64,000 nucleotides of DNA, taken from NCBI GenBank assembly GCA_036496585.1, contig DASXLB010000004.1:176929-240928 (forward strand), written 5' to 3'. Shown in pieces: positions 8,873-15,680 of the stretch. How positions within the stretch are numbered: the stretch's first letter is position 1; each line of letters begins with the position of its first letter. The notes below the pieces were generated by a model. The model was not told the origin of the DNA, searched no databases, and saw only the letters and a list, made by a program, of their open reading frames with translations. The position numbers and the translations under genes are program-made. The DNA comes from Vicinamibacterales bacterium. Lineage in GTDB: Bacteria; Acidobacteriota; Vicinamibacteria; Vicinamibacterales; 2-12-FULL-66-21.

Positions 8873-10498
8873 CTACCGATAGCGCCAGCTCGTTTTGTCG
8901 GCGCCCGCCGGCGCGTACTTGTCGATCTGGGCGGCCATTTTTCCGAGGAGTTCGGCGCCGCGCGGGCCCCAGCAGTGCGGCGCCCGCCGCTGGAAGACGA
9001 TCTCACCCATCTCGCCGGGGTTTCCGTTCTTCTGCCAGAACGCGTTGAGATTCTCGACGGCGTCGTTCAGGTAGTAGGAATCCATGTCGCCGACGTAGAC
9101 GTTGAGCTTGTGGCCGATTTTCGGCCCGAGCGACGCCCAGTTCGTCTTCAGCACGTCGAGGAGATCGTACGTCTTCCACTTCTCGGCCACGCGATGATCG
9201 ATGACGCCGGTTTCCTTGTTCCAGATGCGCATCGGGTAGCCATCCGCCCCGACCGGTGAGTAGGTGGCCTCCCAGATGTCCCACTGTCCGCCGCTGCGCG
9301 ATCGGTCGCCGACGGTCAGCTCGTAGTCGTTCTCCCCCTTCATCGTCATCACGACGGTGCCGTCCGGCCGGCGCTCCGACGGCCGATCGATCTTCAGCCA
9401 GCCGCGATCGAGATAGTAGGCGTTGTCGTCCTTGTAGACGTTGACGATCTGGTGGTAGTTGAAATCGACCGAGTCGGGACAACTGGCGAACGAGCCGCCG
9501 TAGAAATCCGGGTAGAAGATCTGGTGCGCGGCCGCGATCCAGCCGCCGGTCGAGCCCCCCGAGAGCATCCGCGCCCACGGCTGCCGGATCACGCGGAACT
9601 GCGTTTCCACGGCCGGTATCAGCTCCTGGATGATCGCGTCGCCGTATGGGCCGTTGTTCTCCGAATTGACCCCATAGGAATCGTCGTAGTACGGCGACGG
9701 GTGCTGCAGCGTCACGTCGATGAACCGCGGACTGTCGTCGGCCATCCACGCGCGGTCGAAGTCGCCGCCGCGTCCGTAGCCGTTGGGCGCGCCGAGCGAG
9801 AAATGCCCTTGAATGTAGTTCACCGGATAGTGGACGTCGGGATGCCGGTCGTAGTCCTTGGGCAGCAGCACGGTCGCCCCCAGGAAGATCGGCTGTCCCC
9901 ACCACTTGGTCAGGATCTGACTCTGGATCTTGATCCGCTTCACCATGGCGGTGTCGGCCGGCGGCGTGATCGGGGCGATCGTCTTGTCGGCGACCAGCGC
10001 GATCGGCGTCGACGATGACGGATCGAGGTGGAGTTTGACCGGATCGCCGTACAGGTTGCCCGGCGAGCGCTTCCAGTTCTGTCCTTCCCACTGGTCCATG
10101 TGCATCCAGATCGTGTGACCGTCGGCCCGCGGGAACCGCGTGTAGACGTTCACGAACGGCTGGATCCAGTAGTCGCCGGCGGGGATGTCGCGAAGGCTCG
10201 CCAGCGGATGGCCGCGGTAGCCGCTGTCGAACGCCACCGGTGTGCCGGCCTTCAGCTGCTCCACGTACTTCGAGAAGAGCGGCACACCGTCCGGATCGGT
10301 CTGCTGAATCGGTGGCGTGCGATTGTCGGCGCTGATCGCGACATAGACCATCCCGGTGATCGGCTCGGCATGCGCACCGGCGGCGAACGCGACCGTGATC
10401 CGCGGTCCGGCGGCGGACTGGGCCGAGAGATGGCGCGAGCCGGCCGCTCCCGCGGCGGCGAGAAGCGTGGCAAAGACGAGTCGGCTCTTCATCCGCAT
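8873..10498 (-). CDS. Secreted putative esterase (esterase D / Fes-like alpha/beta hydrolase)
   Basis: 541 residues with a signal peptide (MKSRLVFATLLAAAGAAGSRHLSAQ); starts at M1 or M3 are both possible. The N-terminal third resembles a beta-sandwich domain. The C-terminal part is a putative-esterase domain with the nucleophile elbow GGSTGG (Ser316), preceded by the large lid-like segment that describes a path to PAVETQFRV. A late histidine in RRAPHCWGP is the likely catalytic base. The family hydrolyses ester bonds of siderophores, feruloyl or acyl substrates; the substrate here cannot be told. It is divergent from the glutaminyl cyclase gene with about 70 bp between starts, so the two may share a promoter region. 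Confidence 0.82.
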   Translation of the reverse strand: MRMKSRLVFATLLAAAGAAGSRHLSAQSAAGPRITVAFAAGAHAEPITGMVYVAISADNRTPPIQQTDPDGVPLFSKYVEQLKAGTPVAFDSGYRGHPLASLRDIPAGDYWIQPFVNVYTRFPRADGHTIWMHMDQWEGQNWKRSPGNLYGDPVKLHLDPSSSTPIALVADKTIAPITPPADTAMVKRIKIQSQILTKWWGQPIFLGATVLLPKDYDRHPDVHYPVNYIQGHFSLGAPNGYGRGGDFDRAWMADDSPRFIDVTLQHPSPYYDDSYGVNSENNGPYGDAIIQELIPAVETQFRVIRQPWARMLSGGSTGGWIAAAHQIFYPDFYGGSFASCPDSVDFNYHQIVNVYKDDNAYYLDRGWLKIDRPSERRPDGTVVMTMKGENDYELTVGDRSRSGGQWDIWEATYSPVGADGYPMRIWNKETGVIDHRVAEKWKTYDLLDVLKTNWASLGPKIGHKLNVYVGDMDSYYLNDAVENLNAFWQKNGNPGEMGEIVFQRRAPHCWGPRGAELLGKMAAQIDKYAPAGADKTSWRYR

Positions 10499-10568
10499 GT
10501 GTTCGTGTTCGTCCGTAGTCTTGACGTGGTTTGGTGGGGGCCGTGCGCCCGTGGCTTATGCTAGCAAA

Positions 10569-11333
10569 ATGAAAGGAGCACTCGTCCTCACAATGGCGGC
10601 CATCGGCTTCTTCTCGGCCCAGCGATCCGGCGGCGGTCCCCTACCGACCTACGGCTATACCGTCGTCCGTTCGTATCCGCACGATCACAACGCCTTTACC
10701 CAGGGCCTGATTGTGCGCGACGGAGTGTTCTACGAGGGGACCGGGCTGAACGGCCGCTCCGGGATCCGCAGGGTGAAGATCGAGACCGGCGAAGTGCTGC
10801 AGACCAAGCCGCTCGCGCCGGAGTATTTCGGCGAGGGGATCACCGACTGGAAAGGACAGATCGTTCAGCTCACCTGGCAATCGGAGGTCGGCTTCGTCTA
10901 CGACCTGCAGACGTTCGACCAGACGAAACGCTGGAGCTATGCCGGGGAGGGATGGGGCCTGACGCACGACGACACGCGTTTGATCATGAGCGACGGCACC
11001 GCCCAGCTGCGGTTCCTCGATCCCGCCACGCTGAAGGAAAGCGGCCGCATCACGGTGCGCGACGCCAACGGGCCGGTCGAGCATCTGAACGAGCTCGAGT
11101 TCGTGAAAGGGGAGATCTACGCCAACATCTGGCAGACCGATCGGATCGCGCGGATCTCGCCGAAGGACGGTCGCGTGACCGGCTGGATCGACTTGTCCGG
11201 CCTGCTGTCGCCGGCCGAGCACAGCGGCGTCGACGTCCTGAACGGAATCGCCTACGACGCGGCCGGCGATCGTCTTTTCGTGACCGGCAAGCTCTGGCCA
11301 CGGGTGTTTGAGATCAGGACGGTGAAACGTTAG
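10569..11333 (+). CDS. Glutaminyl-peptide cyclotransferase (plant/bacterial QC type)
   Basis: 254 residues from ATG 10569, chosen because a short signal peptide (MKGALVLTMAAIGFFSAQ) follows immediately; the frame is open upstream but crosses the divergent promoter region. The body matches the five-bladed-propeller glutamine cyclotransferase family: HDHNAFTQGL near the N-terminus, repeated strands such as EYFGEGITDWKGQIVQLTW, and the ELEFVKGEIYANIWQTDRI block typical of the C-terminal half. These enzymes convert N-terminal Gln of peptides to pyroglutamate, protecting exported proteins from aminopeptidases. An extracytoplasmic site fits the many exported proteins encoded around it. The stop codon is followed almost at once by a repeat array. 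Confidence 0.88.
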   Translation: MKGALVLTMAAIGFFSAQRSGGGPLPTYGYTVVRSYPHDHNAFTQGLIVRDGVFYEGTGLNGRSGIRRVKIETGEVLQTKPLAPEYFGEGITDWKGQIVQLTWQSEVGFVYDLQTFDQTKRWSYAGEGWGLTHDDTRLIMSDGTAQLRFLDPATLKESGRITVRDANGPVEHLNELEFVKGEIYANIWQTDRIARISPKDGRVTGWIDLSGLLSPAEHSGVDVLNGIAYDAAGDRLFVTGKLWPRVFEIRTVKR

Positions 11334-11340
11334 AGAAAGG

Positions 11341-11574
11341 GCCAGACGAGGGAGCCACAGGGGGCCAGACGAGGGAGCCAAAGGGGCTAAAGGGGCCAAA
11401 AGTGCGAAGGGTGCTGGTGCGAAGGGTGCTAACGGTGCCATGGTGCGGGGCCAAGAATCCGACAGTGTGTAGAGCACACCAGCACCCTTCGCACCCGGCA
11501 CCCTTGGCCCCTTTAGCGCCCTTAGCACCCGGCACCCTTAGCCCCCTTGGCTCCTTTAGCACCCTTAGCACCCC
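11341..11574. repeat. Fold-back array of degenerate 9-nt repeats (locus 2)
   Basis: It begins about 8 nt after the cyclotransferase stop and runs to 18 nt before the next start. The left part has a 17-nt direct duplication GCCAGACGAGGGAGCCA (11341-11357 and 11364-11380) followed by GTGCGAAGG/GTGCTG units. The right part carries the complements. 11402-11419 (GTGCGAAGGGTGCTGGTG) pairs perfectly with 11477-11494. The core AAGGGTGCTGGTGC is shared with locus 1. Confidence 0.82.
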
Positions 11575-11591
11575 GAAAGGCAGATACCCCA

Positions 11592-12392
11592 ATGGTTCGC
11601 GAGAGAGAGCTCGAGACACCAGGCGGCCGGATCGCCTGGATCGAAGCGGGTGCGGGTTGGCCGGTCGTCCTGCTGCATGCGTTTCCGCTGCACTCGAGCA
11701 TGTGGCTGCCGCAGCTTGCCCGCGTCCCGGACGGATGGCGATTCATCGCGCCCGACTTTCCGGGCTTCGGCCGCAGCGCCGGTTTCCTGGATGGCGGACG
11801 CCGCGGGCTCGATGCTTACGCCGCGGCCGTCGGCGGGCTGATGGACGCGCTCGAGATCGATGCCGCGGTGATCGCCGGGTTGTCGATGGGGGGCTACGTG
11901 GCGTTCGCACTGCATCGGGCGCTGTCGGCGCGGTTCTCGGGGCTGGTGCTCGCGGACACGCGCGCCCAGGCCGATACCCCGGCGGGACGCGACGGACGCG
12001 TGCGCATGCGCGAGCTGCTGGCACGCAGCGGGCCGGCCGCGGTGGCCGATGAGATGCTGCCGCGACTGCTCTCGAGCGGCGCGGACGCCGCGCTCGTGGC
12101 GCAGGTGCGGGACACGATCGCAGGCGCCGATCCCGCCGGCATCGACGCCGCAATTCTCGCGATGATGGATCGCCCCGACTCGACCGCCGACCTGCCGCAT
12201 ATCTCCTGCGGGACGCTCGTGCTGGTCGGGAAGGAGGACGCGATCACTTCCGTGGCCGACGCCGACGCGATGCAGCGCGCGATCCCGCGCGCGACGCTGA
12301 CCGTCGTGCCGCACGCCGGCCATCTCTCGAACCTCGAGCAGCCCGACACGTTCTCGCGCGCCCTCGCCGACTTCCTGATCGCCCGCGCGTAG
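11592..12392 (+). CDS. Alpha/beta hydrolase
   Basis: 266 residues from ATG 11592; GAAAGG lies 11 nt upstream and the frame 5' of it is only repeat DNA. Classic alpha/beta-hydrolase layout: oxyanion segment HAFPLHSSMW, nucleophile elbow GLSMGG (Ser98), acid residue in VLVGKEDAITSVADAD, and catalytic His244 in HAGHLSNLEQ. The closest general group is the 3-oxoadipate enol-lactonase/BioH-like hydrolases, where the same oxyanion pattern HAFPLD/HSS is common, but the substrate is not decided by sequence. No signal peptide, so cytoplasmic. Followed 30 nt later by the DUF547 gene, with which it may be co-transcribed. Confidence 0.87.
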   Translation: MVRERELETPGGRIAWIEAGAGWPVVLLHAFPLHSSMWLPQLARVPDGWRFIAPDFPGFGRSAGFLDGGRRGLDAYAAAVGGLMDALEIDAAVIAGLSMGGYVAFALHRALSARFSGLVLADTRAQADTPAGRDGRVRMRELLARSGPAAVADEMLPRLLSSGADAALVAQVRDTIAGADPAGIDAAILAMMDRPDSTADLPHISCGTLVLVGKEDAITSVADADAMQRAIPRATLTVVPHAGHLSNLEQPDTFSRALADFLIARA

Positions 12393-12422
12393 GCTCGGCG
12401 CCGCCGAGAGTATGATCGACGG

Positions 12423-13235
12423 ATGCGGATCCTGCTTGCCTGCGCGATCGCAGCGTTGCTTCCGGCTCAGCAGTTCACGCCCGCCGCCGGCGCCGATCCG
12501 TTGCACCGGCCGTTCGACCAGATCCTCGATGTCGACGTCCGCGACGGGCTCGTCTACTACCGCGCGCTGAAGGCCGATCGCGGCCGGCTCGATCGCTACG
12601 TGGCGTCGCTCAACGTTCCCGACGCGACCTATCGAGGATGGCCGCCGAAACAGCAGACGGCGTTCTGGCTCGACGCCTACAACGCGTTCGTGCTGGAAAC
12701 GGTGATCAACCACTATCCGCTGCACGGCACGATCGCAGACATTCCAGGGGCGTTCGACAAGGCGACCTGGCGCGCCGCCGGCCGCACGGTTACCTTGGAT
12801 CAGATCGAGAAGACGATCCTGCCGGAGTTCAAGGAGCCGCGCGTCTACTTCGCGCTCGGGCGCGGCGCGATCGGCGGCGGCCGGCTGCGTAGCGAGGCCT
12901 ACACCGCCGAACGGCTTGACGGGCAGCTCGCCGACATCCAGACGGAGTTCGTGCAGAACGCGCACATGTACCGCCTCGACCGAGTGGCCGGCACGATTGC
13001 GGTGTCGCCGATCATCAGCTGGCACGACGCCGCCTTCATCGCCGGCTACGACAAGGGCGACGCCGCGTTCGCCGCGCGCTCGCCGGTCGAGCGCGCCGTG
13101 GTCGCGTTCCTGATGCCGTCGCTGCTCCCCTCCGAGAAGGAGTTCGTCCGCACCAACGCCTGGAAGATGACCTTCCTGCCGATGGACTGGCGCCTCAACG
13201 ATCTGACCGGCGGCGGCCACGGCGTGGGCGAGTAA
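12423..13235 (+). CDS. DUF547 domain protein, exported
   Basis: 270 residues with a signal peptide (MRILLACAIAALLPAQQF...). It matches the DUF547 family: YYRALKADRGRLDRYVASL, KQQTAFWLDAYNAFVLETVI, IPGAFDKATW and the ARSPVERAVVAFLMPSLL end are its usual landmarks. Function is unknown; family members are mostly exported and often near transport or oxidoreductase genes. The start is supported by the immediate signal sequence; a TATGAT hexamer lies only 7 nt upstream, too close to serve this start unless the transcript is nearly leaderless. The stop codon falls inside a 25-nt direct repeat. Confidence 0.85.
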   Translation: MRILLACAIAALLPAQQFTPAAGADPLHRPFDQILDVDVRDGLVYYRALKADRGRLDRYVASLNVPDATYRGWPPKQQTAFWLDAYNAFVLETVINHYPLHGTIADIPGAFDKATWRAAGRTVTLDQIEKTILPEFKEPRVYFALGRGAIGGGRLRSEAYTAERLDGQLADIQTEFVQNAHMYRLDRVAGTIAVSPIISWHDAAFIAGYDKGDAAFAARSPVERAVVAFLMPSLLPSEKEFVRTNAWKMTFLPMDWRLNDLTGGGHGVGE

Positions 13236-13296
13236 GATCGTGCGACTGCGCGCCCTAAGCGCGGGCTTTGACGAGTGAGATCGTATGACTGCGCGC
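13229..13296. repeat. Pair of 25-nt imperfect direct repeats
   Basis: 13229-13253 and 13272-13296 are near-identical (three mismatches, core AGATCGT..GACTGCGCGC). The first copy contains the stop codon of the DUF547 gene, so the second is probably a local duplication of the gene end. Confidence 0.75.
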
Positions 13297-13360
13297 GGAA
13301 TGGAGCGGCGCGCCTGGCGGCCGCGTAATGGAGCGAGCCTGAGCGAGGGGCCGGAGGGCA

Positions 13361-13377
13361 CCGCCGCGTAGCGGCGG
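13361..13377. repeat. Short GC palindrome in GAGCGAG-rich intergenic DNA
   Basis: CCGCCGC-GTA-GCGGCGG forms a 7-bp stem just upstream of the SDR gene, after a GAGCGAGCCTGAGCGAGG stretch. It looks like a REP-type extragenic palindrome; no T-run follows, so it is not a standard terminator. Confidence 0.5.
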
Positions 13378-13393
13378 CCCCGAGCGCCAATCA

Positions 13394-14173
13394 ATGGACC
13401 TGGGACTTACCGACAAAGTGGCGGTGGTGACCGGCTCGAGCCGTGGCCTCGGGCTGGCCAGCGCGCGGGCACTCGTCGCCGAAGGCTGCCGCGTCGTGAT
13501 CTGCGCGCGCGGCGCCGAGACGCTCGCCGAGGCGGCGCTCGAGGTCGAGGCGGCGGCGCGCCGGCCGAACATGATCGCGGCCGTGCAGGCTGACGTCACC
13601 ACGGCCGCCGGGATCGAGCTGGTCGTCGCCCGCGCCGTCGACGCGTTCGGCGGTCTCGATATCCTCGTCAACAACGTCGGCAGGGCCGCCGGGTCGGATC
13701 TGCTCGGCACGAGCGACGCCGAGTGGCAGGCGGCGTTCGACGAGACGCTGTTCCCGGCGATTCGCGCCTCGCGCCTCGCCGTGCCCCACATGAAGGCACG
13801 CGGCGGCGGCGCGATCATCATGATCACTTCGATCTGGGGACGCGAGTCGGGAGGCCGCATGACCTACAACGCGGTCAAGGCCGCCGAAACGTCGCTCGCC
13901 AAAGCGCTCGCGCAGCAGCTCGCCCCCGCCAATATCCGCGTCAACAGCGTTGCCCCCGGATCGATCCTCTTTCCCGGCGGCTCCTGGCACAAGCGCCAGC
14001 AGTCAGATCCCGCCGCGATCGCCGAAATGCTTAAGCGCGATCTGCCGTTCGGCCGCTTCGGCCGTCCCGAGGAAGTCGGCATGGTCGTCGCCTTCCTGGC
14101 CTCGACACGCGCCTCGTGGATCTCGGGAGCCTCGATCACGGTTGACGGCTGCCAGGGGAAAAGCAATCTGTAG
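13394..14173 (+). CDS. SDR family NAD(P)-dependent oxidoreductase
   Basis: 259 residues. Cofactor motif TGSSRGLGLASA at the N-terminus, NNVGRA after strand 4, and catalytic Ser146, Tyr158 and Lys162 in TSIWG...TYNAVK. The C-terminal INVDG-type end appears as ASITVDGCQG. The VVTGSSRGLG and PFGRFGRPEEVG signatures resemble FabG/3-oxoacyl-ACP reductase-like dehydrogenases, but SDRs cannot be assigned a substrate from this alone. There is no clear Shine-Dalgarno before ATG 13394. A GC palindrome lies just upstream and a fold-back array starts 5 nt after the stop. Confidence 0.88.
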   Translation: MDLGLTDKVAVVTGSSRGLGLASARALVAEGCRVVICARGAETLAEAALEVEAAARRPNMIAAVQADVTTAAGIELVVARAVDAFGGLDILVNNVGRAAGSDLLGTSDAEWQAAFDETLFPAIRASRLAVPHMKARGGGAIIMITSIWGRESGGRMTYNAVKAAETSLAKALAQQLAPANIRVNSVAPGSILFPGGSWHKRQQSDPAAIAEMLKRDLPFGRFGRPEEVGMVVAFLASTRASWISGASITVDGCQGKSNL

Positions 14174-14177
14174 ATTT

Positions 14178-14271
14178 GGAAATGTGGAGATGTGGGAATG
14201 TGGGAATGTGCTGAAATCTGGTAGTCTGCCCCGCATCTCCACATTCCCACATTTCCACATTTCCACATTCC
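14178..14271. repeat. Fold-back array of degenerate 8-nt repeats (locus 3)
   Basis: The left arm 14178-14209 consists of four GRRATGTG units; the right arm 14234-14271 is built of about four and a half CACATTYC units, the reverse complement. The two arms can pair as a long imperfect hairpin with a loop of about 24 nt. The right arm ends one base before the ATG of the symporter gene. Same architecture as loci 1 and 2 but a different unit sequence. Confidence 0.82.
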
Positions 14272-14272
14272 G

Positions 14273-15583
14273 ATGATTCAGCCCGTCGCCGACGCCCTCT
14301 TCATGCCGTGGGTGGTCGGCGTCCTCTTGCTGGCGGGTGTGTGGCTGACCGTCGCGACCAGGTTCGTGCAGGTGCGGCGGTTTGGCGAGGCCTGGCGCGT
14401 GGCCTTCACTCGGCGCGACGCCGGTGCCACAGGGGCGCTGACGCCGTTTCAGGCGTTCATGACCGCGCTTGGTGCGTCGATCGGGACCGGCAACATCGCC
14501 GGCGTCGCCACCGCCATCGTCTCGGGCGGCCCCGGGGCGCTGTTCTGGATCTGGGTCTACGGCTTTCTCGCGATGGCGATCAAGTTCGCCGAGGCGACGC
14601 TCGGGCTGAAGTTCCGCGAGACGCGCGGCGGCAGCGTCCTGTCCGGGCCGATGTACTACCTGCGCGACGGCCTCCGGTCGCCGTCCCTCGCCACGACGTT
14701 CGCGCTCGTCGCCGCCGTCGCGGCGCTGACGACGACCCCGTTCACCCAGCCGAATTCGATCGCGCTCGTCGTCAACAGTGTGTTCGGCATCCCGAAATGG
14801 GCGATCGGCATCGCGGTCGCCGTGCTCACGTGGCTCGTGATTATCGGAGGCATCCAGTCGATCGGCCGCGCCGCCGCGCGGCTGTCGCCGCTGAAGGTCG
14901 GCCTCTATCTCGTGGGCGGACTGATCGTGATCGGCGCCAACCTCTCGCGCATCCCCGCCACCCTGGCGCTGGTGTGGCATGAAGCGCTGACGCCACGGTC
15001 GGCGCTCGGGTTCGGCCTGTTCGTCGCGATGCGCTACGGGATCGCGCGTGGCATCTATGCGAACGAGGCCGGCTACGGGACCGCCGCCGTGGCCTACGGC
15101 ACCGCGAAGAGCACGCAGCCGACGATGCAGGGGCTGAACGCCGTCGTCGAGGTCTTCACGGTGTCGTTCGTGACCTCGACGATCAGCGCGATGACGATCC
15201 TCCTGACCGGCGTTTGGCACGGCAGCGGACTGACCAGCAGCGCCGCTGTCGCGGCCGGCTTCAACGCCGTGATGCCGACCGTCGGCGGCTGGATCGTCGC
15301 GTTCTGTGTGTTCCTGTTCGGCTACACGACGCTCATCGGCTGGGCCTACTACGGCGAGCAGTTCTTCGAATACCTGCTGGGCCGCAAGGTGACGCTGCCA
15401 TATCGCTGGATCTACTGCCTGCTGATTCCGTTCGGCGCGGTGACGAAGGTCGAAGTCGTCTGGGCGTGGGGCGACCTGATGAACGCGCTGCAGGTGTTCC
15501 CGAATCTCATCGGCCTGATCGGCTTGAGCGGCATCGTCGCCGCGTTCGCACGCGAGAAACTGGCGCCGGCGTCGACGAAATAG
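14273..15583 (+). CDS. AGCS family sodium:alanine/glycine symporter
   Basis: 436 residues, strongly hydrophobic with about ten membrane segments. The family block GASIGTGNIAGVATAIVSGGPGALFW, the KFAEATLG helix that follows, and RGIYANEAGYGTAAVAYG near residue 260 identify the alanine-or-glycine:cation symporter (AGCS) family, which takes up small neutral amino acids with sodium in the inner membrane. Length is typical for the shorter members. There is no purine-rich ribosome-binding site: the sequence before the ATG is the pyrimidine-rich right arm of the fold-back array, which is unusual and may affect translation. Confidence 0.92.
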   Translation: MIQPVADALFMPWVVGVLLLAGVWLTVATRFVQVRRFGEAWRVAFTRRDAGATGALTPFQAFMTALGASIGTGNIAGVATAIVSGGPGALFWIWVYGFLAMAIKFAEATLGLKFRETRGGSVLSGPMYYLRDGLRSPSLATTFALVAAVAALTTTPFTQPNSIALVVNSVFGIPKWAIGIAVAVLTWLVIIGGIQSIGRAAARLSPLKVGLYLVGGLIVIGANLSRIPATLALVWHEALTPRSALGFGLFVAMRYGIARGIYANEAGYGTAAVAYGTAKSTQPTMQGLNAVVEVFTVSFVTSTISAMTILLTGVWHGSGLTSSAAVAAGFNAVMPTVGGWIVAFCVFLFGYTTLIGWAYYGEQFFEYLLGRKVTLPYRWIYCLLIPFGAVTKVEVVWAWGDLMNALQVFPNLIGLIGLSGIVAAFAREKLAPASTK

Positions 15584-15615
15584 ATTCGGCTGGTCGGCCT
15601 CCAGACTTTCGCCTC

Positions 15616-15644
15616 TTGATCGCCATCGCCGCACCTGCTAGGAT
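15616..15644 (+). promoter_or_regulatory. Candidate sigma70-type promoter for mrfAB
   Basis: TTGATC at 15616-15621 and TAGGAT at 15639-15644 with a 17-bp spacer, 36 bp upstream of the mrfA start. Spacing is ideal and the hexamers are near consensus; no experimental support. Confidence 0.5.
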
Positions 15645-15680
15645 CACCCACAATTCCTGCGGATCCAGCAGGTTACCTCC

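Noticed and set aside
12410..12415. TATGAT as a -10 for the DUF547 gene
   Set aside because: Only 7 nt before the start and no -35 at the right distance.
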